Positions 1 through 5,922 of a stretch of DNA of 10,113 bases are shown in pieces; the stretch's first letter is position 1; each line of letters starts with the position of its first letter. Origin of the DNA: Oscillospiraceae bacterium (GTDB lineage Bacteria; Bacillota; Clostridia; Oscillospirales; UBA929); contig JAISVO010000075.1 in assembly GCA_031271525.1 (NCBI GenBank), positions 1 through 10,113 of the forward strand. The letters run 5' to 3'. Under the pieces are notes generated by a model. That model ran no database searches. It was not told the origin of the DNA and worked only from the letters and a program-made list of their open reading frames with translations. A program made the position numbers and the translations under genes.

Positions 1-457
1 CCCTGAACGGAACGGGGTTGGGTGTTCCGTATTTATTCCCGATCAGCTCTTTTGTGTTGAAGTAGTAGACCCGTGTATCCTTACCCGGCGACCCTCCGTA
101 TTTGAAGCGCTCAAAGACGCTCTTCAGCGAAGCCATCGCGTTTTCCCCAAGGCTACCGCCCGCGAACAGCGACGGTTCCGTTCCGGTGTCGAAGGTGTAC
201 TGTCCCGGTTCGGCGCAGAAGTCGATGATTTTCCCCTGCTCCACAATCATCATAAACTGCCCGTCGGCTACGGCGATCCCGGAACCGTTACTGATGATGT
301 TCTCCTCGCCTTTGGTATTGGACGAGCGCCCCGAAACGCGCTTCTGACCCTTTACCGCCAAAACATTTGCCGGAAGGGAGTCGCAGTAGATAAAGTCCAG
401 CCATTGATCGGCCAGCGCTCCACCCGCCGCCCCCAGCACCGCTTTGATCAGTCCCAT
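1..457 (-). CDS. SPFH-domain (YdjI / 'virion core protein'-like) protein, N-terminal part, truncated by window edge
   Basis: The minus-strand frame begins with ATG at 457 and stays open for 152 codons to the left edge, so the C-terminus is missing. It is preceded by a strong AGGAGG-type ribosome-binding site at about 465-470. The protein starts MGLIKAVLGAAGGALADQW, an Ala/Gly-rich amphipathic helix typical of this family. It continues with the motifs VKGQKR, NIISNGSGIAVADGQ, MMIVEQGKI, EPGQYTFDTGTEPS and YYFNTKELIGNKYGTPNPVPF, all hallmarks of bacterial SPFH proteins related to B. subtilis YdjI. Family members are usually over 300 residues and often end in a zinc-ribbon or Gly-rich tail, which lies outside this window. 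SPFH proteins are membrane-associated scaffolds, and YdjI-type proteins are linked to PspA/LiaH-like membrane-stress responses (family knowledge). The gene is transcribed divergently from the signalling operon. Its promoter carries the same operator as the lipoprotein gene at 5923, so co-regulation is likely (inference). Confidence 0.88.
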   Translation of the reverse strand, partial: MGLIKAVLGAAGGALADQWLDFIYCDSLPANVLAVKGQKRVSGRSSNTKGEENIISNGSGIAVADGQFMMIVEQGKIIDFCAEPGQYTFDTGTEPSLFAGGSLGENAMASLKSVFERFKYGGSPGKDTRVYYFNTKELIGNKYGTPNPVPFR

Positions 458-488
458 TTGGTGTCCTCCTATCCGTTTGTTTGAATCC

Positions 489-537
489 AGTATAGCGCAA
501 GTTTGCCCGTTGCGCCCTACCCGCGGCGGGTAGTCTT
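489..537 (-). promoter_or_regulatory. Operator-linked promoter of the SPFH gene
   Basis: On the minus strand a -10 box TATACT lies at 494-489. The 17 bases upstream of it (511-495) lead directly to the right end of the palindromic operator at 512-537. At the normal -35 position the sequence is GGGCGC, unlike TTGACA. The palindrome centre (525) falls near -43 if the -10 box starts at -12. That arrangement is typical of a class II activated promoter, where a regulator substitutes for the -35 contact. The promoter at 5845-5893 has exactly the same operator-to--10 distance. Confidence 0.7.
512..537 (-). promoter_or_regulatory. Palindromic operator, copy 1 (CTACCCG-N3-CGGGTAG core)
   Basis: The perfect inverted arms CTACCCG (517-523) and CGGGTAG (527-533) are separated by 3 bases. 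The surrounding 26 bases (512-537) are the exact reverse complement of 5845-5870. The identity extends beyond the palindrome asymmetrically on both sides, so the element has a direction, and in both copies it points towards the -10 box it serves. It sits between the SPFH gene and the solute-binding-protein operon. It is centred near -43 of the SPFH promoter and near -71 of the rightward promoter, so one bound dimer could act on both. The most likely ligand is the NarL/LuxR-type regulator encoded at 5103-5723 (inference). Confidence 0.82.
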
Positions 538-560
538 CGCCACACATTTTGGCTTGCCCC

Positions 561-589
561 TTGATTGAGCGCCAAGGATTTTGTATAAT
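561..589 (+). promoter_or_regulatory. Near-consensus sigma-A promoter of the signalling operon
   Basis: A -35 box TTGATT at 561-566 and a perfect -10 box TATAAT at 584-589 are separated by exactly 17 bases. Transcription would start near 596, only about 16 bases before the ATG at 612. The short leader contains the ribosome-binding site GGAGGGAGG (600-608). Unlike the two operator-linked promoters in the window, this one has a usable -35. It could therefore give basal expression of the sensor system, with the operator upstream at about -71 allowing autoregulation. Confidence 0.85.
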
Positions 590-611
590 ATGACTGACTG
601 GAGGGAGGTCT

Positions 612-1952
612 ATGAGAAAAGTCCTCACACAATTCAGCGCGTTCATATTTCTGTCCGTCATCGGATTGCTGCTTTGCTTTCTGTCCGCGTGTTCGCAGCG
701 CGGGCCTCTTAACCCGCAATACCCCGTGACCGTTACGATGTGGCACACCTATGTGGAGGATATGCAGACCGCCCTTGACGAATTGGTCAGCGAGTTCAAC
801 GGCACGGTCGGCGCCGAGCAAGGCGTCGTCGTGGAGGTGACCTCCGTCACCGATGCAAAAAACATCAACGAGCATTTGGTCGCCGCCGCAAGCAACGACC
901 CCGGCGCGCCTGAACTGCCGGACATGGCGGTCGTATATCCGCAGGTGGCGGTCACCCTTGCCGAAAAAGGCGCGCTTGCCGATCTGAGACAGTATTTTCC
1001 CGCCGAGGAGCTTGCGTCCTATGTTCCGCAATTTGTGGAAGAAGGGTGCTTGGGCGGCGACGCGCTGTATCTTTTGCCGGTGGCGAAGTCCACCGAGGTT
1101 CTCTATGTCAACCGTACCCTGTTTGACCGCTTCACCGCCGCGACAGGCGTCGGCATTGAAAAACTCGCGACATTTGAGGGGATTGCCGAGGCGGCGTCCC
1201 GGTATGCCGAGTGGTCGGGCGGCAAGGCATTCTTCTATCCCGAGGGGCTGTTCCATCAAGCCATGATCGGCTGCGAACAGCTTGGCGGCGAGCTGGTCAA
1301 AAACGGCGAGCTGGATATCGCGAACCCGCTGTTCAAACGGATATGGGACTGCTATTACCCGTCCGCCGTAAAAGGCGGCACGGCGATTTACGACGGCTGG
1401 GGCAACTATCTGGCGGCGACTGGCGACGTGGTCTGCGCCACGGCCAGCACAGCCGGCTCCGCCTTCTATCCGGCGCGGATTACCTACCCGGACAACACCA
1501 AAGAGGACGCGGAGTTCGACGTGCTTCCCTACCCGGTGTTTGAGGGCGGCGATAAGGTGGCCGTTCAGCGCGGCGGCGGAATCTGCGTAACCAAGTCCGA
1601 CACGGCGCGGGAGACAGCCGCCTGCCTGTTCCTCCGTTGGTTTACCGAGACGGAGCGCAACCTTGCTTTTTGCGCCGGAATAGGGTACCTCCCGGTTCAA
1701 CAGACAGCGTTTGACGCTATCCTCGCGGGAGAGTATCCCGAAATAACAAACCCGATTTCCGAACAAGCGCTGCTGACGTCGGCAGCCATGCAGAAAGAGT
1801 ACCGCTTTTTCTTCCCGCCCGTCTTCAACGGCTTAGACGGCTTACAAAAACACTATGAGGATACGCTGCGCGCCGCCGCCCGGGAGGGCAGGGACAGCGC
1901 CCCGGGAAGTATCTCTGCTCTTGAGGATTTCATCCATGCGATACGCTCCTGA
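612..1952 (+). CDS. Extracellular solute-binding lipoprotein, family 1 (ABC-type)
   Basis: This 446-residue protein has an ATG start just after GGAGGGAGG. The N-terminus is a lipoprotein signal: basic MRK, a hydrophobic segment at about residues 5-24, then the lipobox LSAC with lipidated Cys27. The mature part begins with VTVTMWHTYVEDMQTALDEL, the usual opening of family-1 solute-binding proteins of the UgpB/COG1653 type. Later segments such as ELPDMAVVYPQ, LPVAKSTEVLYVNRTLFD and AVQRGGGICVTKS also fit the family fold, and the length is normal. The protein should sit on the outer face of the membrane and bind a small ligand; the fold is common for sugars and oligosaccharides, but the ligand cannot be read here. 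No permease or ATPase gene lies next to it. Instead, its last 17 bases overlap the start of a membrane sensor gene. A role as a ligand-presenting co-receptor is therefore likelier than import, although a remote transporter cannot be excluded. Confidence 0.88.
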   Translation: MRKVLTQFSAFIFLSVIGLLLCFLSACSQRGPLNPQYPVTVTMWHTYVEDMQTALDELVSEFNGTVGAEQGVVVEVTSVTDAKNINEHLVAAASNDPGAPELPDMAVVYPQVAVTLAEKGALADLRQYFPAEELASYVPQFVEEGCLGGDALYLLPVAKSTEVLYVNRTLFDRFTAATGVGIEKLATFEGIAEAASRYAEWSGGKAFFYPEGLFHQAMIGCEQLGGELVKNGELDIANPLFKRIWDCYYPSAVKGGTAIYDGWGNYLAATGDVVCATASTAGSAFYPARITYPDNTKEDAEFDVLPYPVFEGGDKVAVQRGGGICVTKSDTARETAACLFLRWFTETERNLAFCAGIGYLPVQQTAFDAILAGEYPEITNPISEQALLTSAAMQKEYRFFFPPVFNGLDGLQKHYEDTLRAAAREGRDSAPGSISALEDFIHAIRS

Positions 1953-4203
1953 AAGCTCCGCCCGGTCTATGCGGCGCAGACTGCTGATCTTTTTGCTGAT
2001 CCTTACGTTTACCATGCTTGCAGCGATTGTCTTCCCGCTTGCCGCGGTGGGAGCGCTTCCCTTCGGCAGCACGGAAGCGATGCTTACAGACAGGCTGGAT
2101 ACCCTTTCGGCGGAAGTGAACGAGCAGTACGGCAGCGCCTCCGTTCAGGCTGTCCGACTGTCGGAAAGGCTCGCTTCGAGCATTGCCGAAACCATGAGGG
2201 CCGAAGGGTTTTCCTTTGATGACGCCTCGGGACGGCCTGAGCTGCTGAACGGTTTATCCAAGGAACTGCTGCCGGTCTTGCTTGCCGGATTGGACGCCAC
2301 CGACGCGAGCGGCGTGTTCGTCACGCTGGACGCCACGGTAAACCCGGACATCGCGGGGGCGGAAACCTCCAAAGCGGGTTTGTACATACGCAACACCGAA
2401 CCGAATATCGGGGGGATGGGCGCCGAGAGCCGGTATCTGCTCCGCGGGGATTCCTCTCTGGCCGGAAACGGGCAGTTATATCTGCAATCCAAATGGGACT
2501 TGGAGTTTTCTGTTAAAGACCAGCCGTTTTGGATACAACCGCTCGCGGCACGGGAAGAAAATCCGGACCTGCCGCTCTCCCGCCTTGTATATTGGTGCGA
2601 CACGCATCCGCTCACGGGGATAGGCTACCAAGCGACGGTTTGCTCCGTCCCGCTTCTCGATGAAGAAGGCGGCACCCTCGGCGTATGCGGGTTTGAGATC
2701 AACCAGATGAACTTTTCCCGGCGTTATAAGCCGGAAGTCTCCGCGTTTGACAGGGCTGTTTTCCTGTTCGCTCAGAGTGAGGCGACCCGGATGGATTTGG
2801 GCGGCGCGCTCTTTGCCGGTAATGTCACTGTCTATGAACGTCTTGGCGCGCAGGGAACGCTCGTCGGCGAGGGGGACGGCTTTACCGCTTATCGAACCCC
2901 TGACGGCGTCTCTTTCACCGGCTTACAAAAGACTGTGCGGTTGTCGCCGGACGACTCGCCGTTCGCGGACGAGGCGGTTTCAGCCGCACTCGTCGTGCCC
3001 GAGAAAGACTATAACGCATATGTAAGCGATTTACGCCTTCGCTACGGACTCATCCTGTTCTTCGTCATAGCGGTGGGAGCGGCGGCGTCCCTGATTTTAT
3101 CCGGGCGTTTCCTCAACCCGCTTACCAAAGCGTTCCGTCTGATACAGGAGGGAAAACTCGCCGGGGTAAAGACGGGTATAGCCGAAATAGACGAGCTTAT
3201 CGGACAGCTCTATGCTCTGCGGGACAAGCCGCTCCCGAACGACTTTATCCAAGGGTTCACGGAGCGGATTGACCGTCTGACGCCGGTGGAAACGGATATT
3301 TTCCACTACTACGCCGAGGGGATCGGGGAGAAAGAAATCCGCTTGGGCATGTTCATCACCAAGGACGCGCTCCAGACCCATAACCGGCGCATCTACGAAA
3401 AGTTGGGAGTCACGGGGAAAGAGGCGCTGATGCTGTATATTGAACTTATTAAAACGAGCGGGATCGAGCATAAGGTGATTCGGAGGGATGCGCCTCCCGC
3501 ACCGATAAGCGGCGGTGAGGAAGAGGTCATCAACCGCATAAACCGGGAGCTTGAGGAGTCGGCTGCCAAGCTGAAAGCGGCGAACAACCTGCTTGCGGAG
3601 GAAGAGAAGGTTAAACGCGCCCTCCATGAGGAAAAGGAGAAAACACTGCTGATGGCGCAGCTGGAAACCGAAATATACGGACATGTTATCCGGCTGAACA
3701 CGATGATAGAGCAGCTGGAGAATGTAACCAACAAGCAGAAGGCAACGGTGCGGATCACCCTTTTGCTCTGTTACCTCAAACGGCGCTGCAACCTGTTCTT
3801 CCGGGAACGGGAAACCGCAGCCTTTCCGGCGGGCGAACTGACGGTCTACATGGATGAATTGGGCGAAATCGCCGGATACGCGGGTGTGAAAGTGCTCTTA
3901 ACCTCGGAGGTTAGGGTGGAATTGCCGATCCGCCGGGCGACCCTGTTCTATGATTTCTTTTACAGTGTCTTGTACTGGGCGACTTGGCAGGAGGGTTCCC
4001 ATATCCTCGCGCGGTTCGGTTTGGAGGAGGAACATACCGTTTTGCGCCTGCTGCCCTCCGGGGACGCGGGTTCCTTTCAGGCGGAAAAGGGCTTGCTGTC
4101 CGCCATCGCCTTGGAGGGCGGCGGTTACACGGTAAAAGACCTCGACGAGGATACCGCCGGGTTCTGCCTCACCTTCCCGAAGGGAGGCGTTCAGGATGGC
4201 TGA
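1936..4203 (+). CDS. Membrane Cache-like sensor with internal LuxR-type HTH and degenerate kinase-like C-terminus
   Basis: I start it at ATG 1936, with GAGG at 1923-1926, giving 755 residues. An ATG at 1855 is open but has no ribosome-binding site and would lie deep inside the preceding gene. Order of parts: basic N-terminus; membrane helix at about 15-39; extracellular region at about 40-365; second membrane helix at about 370-389; a LuxR/GerE-like HTH at about 446-506 (LTPVETDIFHYYAEGI, then EIRLGMFITKDALQTHNRRI and YEKLGVTGKEALMLYI); a charged coiled coil at about 526-598; and a C-terminal domain at about 600-755. The extracellular part has Cache-like features (GLYIRNTEP; VPLLDEEGGTLGVCGFEI). 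The C-terminal domain has the layout of a histidine-kinase tail, but I see no HDxxG H-box, and the expected N-box region (YDFFYSVLYWA, near residue 673) lacks the Asn and His. It is probably a receptor or pseudokinase partner of the next gene's product. A DNA-type HTH between membrane and coiled coil is unusual; it may act in protein contact rather than DNA binding. Confidence 0.78.
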   Translation: MRYAPESSARSMRRRLLIFLLILTFTMLAAIVFPLAAVGALPFGSTEAMLTDRLDTLSAEVNEQYGSASVQAVRLSERLASSIAETMRAEGFSFDDASGRPELLNGLSKELLPVLLAGLDATDASGVFVTLDATVNPDIAGAETSKAGLYIRNTEPNIGGMGAESRYLLRGDSSLAGNGQLYLQSKWDLEFSVKDQPFWIQPLAAREENPDLPLSRLVYWCDTHPLTGIGYQATVCSVPLLDEEGGTLGVCGFEINQMNFSRRYKPEVSAFDRAVFLFAQSEATRMDLGGALFAGNVTVYERLGAQGTLVGEGDGFTAYRTPDGVSFTGLQKTVRLSPDDSPFADEAVSAALVVPEKDYNAYVSDLRLRYGLILFFVIAVGAAASLILSGRFLNPLTKAFRLIQEGKLAGVKTGIAEIDELIGQLYALRDKPLPNDFIQGFTERIDRLTPVETDIFHYYAEGIGEKEIRLGMFITKDALQTHNRRIYEKLGVTGKEALMLYIELIKTSGIEHKVIRRDAPPAPISGGEEEVINRINRELEESAAKLKAANNLLAEEEKVKRALHEEKEKTLLMAQLETEIYGHVIRLNTMIEQLENVTNKQKATVRITLLLCYLKRRCNLFFRERETAAFPAGELTVYMDELGEIAGYAGVKVLLTSEVRVELPIRRATLFYDFFYSVLYWATWQEGSHILARFGLEEEHTVLRLLPSGDAGSFQAEKGLLSAIALEGGGYTVKDLDEDTAGFCLTFPKGGVQDG

Positions 4204-5113
4204 ACTGTACGGCAGCATGATCTGTAAAGAGAACGGGTCTATCATTCGCTGCGACGCGCAAATGAAGCGGCTGATGGTCGCGACGACCGGAACGCTCCAC
4301 CGGAACGGCAGGCAGTTTTACGCTTCTCTCACCTTGGGGGAGCTCACCCCCGGCTGCTCTCTTACGTGGTATGAGGGGCAGAGCGTGTGTACGCTGCCGG
4401 ACGGTTCCGCGTGGCTGTTTGTGATGAGCGCGATCCAGATCAAAAACAAAAAAGTCCGCCAACTGACGGCGGCGGAAATTTCGGAGCGTCTGACGCTGAC
4501 GACCGAATTATGGGAGAAAAATAAAGAGTTGGCGCGGCGGCAGGCGGAATTGAACGCGACGATGGCAAACCTGCATGTGTTAAGCCGGGAGCAGGAGACT
4601 CAGAGGGCGAAAATGCGGGCGCATGATATTTTGGGCGAACGGCTGACCCTGATGCTTCGGTTCCTGCGCGGTGAGCGCGAGATGGAGTATCCCACCCTCC
4701 GTTCCCTGTCCCGCGAGCTGATCGACGAACTGAAAGCGGCGCAGAATGAAGTGACGCTCCGGGACAGGCTGGATGTCCTGACAAGGGTTTTTGCCTCGGT
4801 CGGCGTAAGAATCCTTTATAGCGGGGAACTGCCGGAGGACGCCGAACGTGGCCGGTTGATCGCGGACATCGCCCGCGAGGCGGTGACCAACGCCGTGCGG
4901 CACGGTTTTGCGACACAGGTCAATATCGAGTTCATACATCGCGGCGTGAGGATCACCAACAATGGGCGCGCGCCGTCCGAGCCCATCACGGAGGGCGGCG
5001 GACTCGCCGGGATGCGGGAAAAGGTGAAACTTTTCGGCGGCAAAGTGACCGTGTCCGCTTCCCCATGTTTTTCGCTGACTGTTGAACTATCGGGAGGTGA
5101 CGGTGTTGTTTAA
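4196..5113 (+). CDS. Soluble sensor histidine kinase, HPK7 / NarX-like (HisKA_3 + HATPase_c)
   Basis: The protein has 305 residues. ATG 4196 overlaps the previous stop by 8 bases, with AGGGAGG at 4181-4187. There is no signal peptide or membrane segment. Residues 1-90 form an unrecognised small N-terminal domain, followed by a coiled coil at about 95-138. The dimerisation/phosphoacceptor region is KMRAHDILGERLTLML with the likely phosphorylated His143, in the HD-xx-G form of HisKA_3. The ATP-binding domain has an N-box EAVTNAVRHG (Glu228, Asn232, His236) and a G2 loop EGGGLAGMREKVKLFGG (267-282). In the G1 region the sequence is ITNNG (253-257), with no Asp, a variation from the classical DxG. 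It should phosphorylate the response regulator encoded directly downstream. Being cytoplasmic, it needs an input from elsewhere, and the membrane protein encoded upstream, which lacks its own catalytic motifs, is the natural source (inference). Confidence 0.86.
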   Translation: MAELYGSMICKENGSIIRCDAQMKRLMVATTGTLHRNGRQFYASLTLGELTPGCSLTWYEGQSVCTLPDGSAWLFVMSAIQIKNKKVRQLTAAEISERLTLTTELWEKNKELARRQAELNATMANLHVLSREQETQRAKMRAHDILGERLTLMLRFLRGEREMEYPTLRSLSRELIDELKAAQNEVTLRDRLDVLTRVFASVGVRILYSGELPEDAERGRLIADIAREAVTNAVRHGFATQVNIEFIHRGVRITNNGRAPSEPITEGGGLAGMREKVKLFGGKVTVSASPCFSLTVELSGGDGVV

Positions 5114-5723
5114 GGCGCTGATCGTAGACGACCACGAGTCCATGTGCGACTCCCTGACCATAACGCTGGAGAGAACCGGCGATTTCACCGTAGCCGGAAG
5201 ACTGACGAGGGCCGATTTAGCGGAAGCGTACTGCGAAAGGCTAAAACCCGATCTGGTCTTTCTCGACGTTTGCACCGAGGAAGGCACTTCGGGGCTTGCC
5301 GCCGCCAAGACGATACGGCGGCACTTCCCGGAGATCAAGGTCGTCGTCATGAGCGGCTTTGACGAGCTGACATACGCTCCGAGAGCCAAGGAAGCCGGCG
5401 CCCACGCTTTCGTATTCAAAAGCAAGAGCCTCGACTACTTCGTCGAGGTGGCGCGCGGCGTCATACGGGGTGAAACGTACTATCCGGAACCGAAGACAAT
5501 CCCGATGCCGATGGGCGAGGCTCCGCTGACCGAACGGGAGATGGAGATACTGCGGCTTTTATGCAAGCATATGACGGGCAAAGAGATCGCGGAGGAGCTG
5601 TACATCAGCGAAAACACGGTGAAGTACCACAAGGCCAACATGCTGGCGAAGACGGGCTTTTCAACGGCGGTTGACCTCGCTTTCCATATGATCACCAACG
5701 GTTGGATCAATCCCAAATACTGA
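5103..5723 (+). CDS. Response regulator, NarL/FixJ (LuxR-type HTH) family
   Basis: I choose GTG 5103, just after the ribosome-binding site GGGAGG at 5092-5097, giving 206 residues. TTG 5106 is an alternative. The frame is open from TTG 5082, but that start would place the ribosome-binding site inside the gene. It overlaps the kinase gene by 11 bases. The receiver domain (about 1-120) has the acidic pair Asp9-Asp10 (IVDDHE), phosphoacceptor Asp55 (LVFLDVCTEEG), Ser84 (VVMSGF) and Lys106 (FVFKSKS), so it is complete. The output domain (about 143-203) is a typical LuxR HTH: LTEREMEILRLLCKHMTGKE, IAEELYISENTVKYHKANML and AKTGFSTAVDLAFHMI. Phosphorylation should promote dimerisation and binding to palindromic DNA (family knowledge). 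The two CTACCCG-N3-CGGGTAG operators that bracket this operon are the best candidate targets (inference). Confidence 0.93.
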   Translation: MLFKALIVDDHESMCDSLTITLERTGDFTVAGRLTRADLAEAYCERLKPDLVFLDVCTEEGTSGLAAAKTIRRHFPEIKVVVMSGFDELTYAPRAKEAGAHAFVFKSKSLDYFVEVARGVIRGETYYPEPKTIPMPMGEAPLTEREMEILRLLCKHMTGKEIAEELYISENTVKYHKANMLAKTGFSTAVDLAFHMITNGWINPKY

Positions 5724-5729
5724 TCGAAG

Positions 5730-5830
5730 TGTTGAAAATTGCGTGTTCGCCTTGCAGGCGAACGAGTGAAGTGCTTGTGAACAGGCGCCTTTGGCGCGGC
5801 ATCACAAGGCGAAACGGGCAATTTTCAACA
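5730..5830. repeat. ~101 bp palindromic repeat element (three-way-junction or long-hairpin fold)
   Basis: Perfect 13-base terminal inverted arms TGTTGAAAATTGC (5730-5742) and GCAATTTTCAACA (5818-5830) enclose two further hairpins. One is GTTCGCC / GGCGAAC (5745-5751, 5757-5763; loop TTGCA). The other is CTTGTGA / TCACAAG (5774-5780, 5802-5808) with an inner GCGCC / GGCGC stem (5785-5789, 5793-5797). An alternative pairing TTCGCCTTG (5746-5754) with CAAGGCGAA (5805-5813) would extend the outer stem. It starts 6 bases after the response-regulator stop. It has no U-tract, so it is not a classical terminator, although the transcript fold could slow polymerase or protect 3' ends. The terminal inverted repeats and nested hairpins suggest a dispersed MITE/REP-like element. 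TGATC occurs on both sides (5721-5725, 5836-5840) but a few bases away from the arms, so a target duplication is doubtful. Confidence 0.72.
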
Positions 5831-5844
5831 TGCCCTGATCCCCA

Positions 5845-5870
5845 AAGACTACCCGCCGCGGGTAGGGCGC
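5845..5870 (+). promoter_or_regulatory. Palindromic operator, copy 2 (CTACCCG-N3-CGGGTAG core)
   Basis: These 26 bases are the exact reverse complement of 512-537, more than 5.3 kb away. The arms are CTACCCG (5849-5855) and CGGGTAG (5859-5865). The flanks outside the 26 bases differ between the two copies, so this is a conserved site and not part of a longer duplication. It lies just upstream of the lipoprotein promoter and oriented towards it. Confidence 0.83.
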
Positions 5871-5893
5871 GGGTGAGGTTTATCTGTTATGAT
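5871..5893 (+). promoter_or_regulatory. Operator-dependent promoter of the lipoprotein / DUF6935-like pair
   Basis: The -10 box TATGAT (5888-5893) is preceded by TG at 5885-5886, giving an extended -10 form (TG-T-TATGAT). The 17 bases 5871-5887 join it to the operator, exactly as at the SPFH promoter. The -35 position holds GGGCGC, so an activator is probably required. Transcription should begin near 5900, leaving a short leader with the ribosome-binding site GGGAG at 5909-5913. Confidence 0.7.
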
Positions 5894-5922
5894 GAAGCTG
5901 ATAAAGATGGGAGTGTTGCGCT

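Noticed and set aside
1480..1540. CTACCCGG half-sites (about 1485 and 1528) resembling half of the operator.
   Set aside because: They lack the second arm and lie inside coding sequence, where they encode Thr-Tyr-Pro and Pro-Tyr-Pro in the reading frame. Chance occurrence is the simpler reading.
288..1766. A long open minus-strand frame (492 codons) opposite the solute-binding-protein gene and part of the SPFH gene.
   Set aside because: It lies across two well-supported genes in a GC-rich region where antisense frames stay open by codon bias. Its translation is Arg/Gly/His-rich with no recognisable domain, and no ribosome-binding site supports its start.
1855..1935. An upstream ATG extending the membrane-sensor gene by 27 residues.
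   Set aside because: No ribosome-binding site precedes it, it would overlap the upstream gene by nearly 100 bases, and the extension (Pro/Arg-rich) does not look like a membrane-protein N-terminus. ATG 1936 has GAGG at a proper distance.
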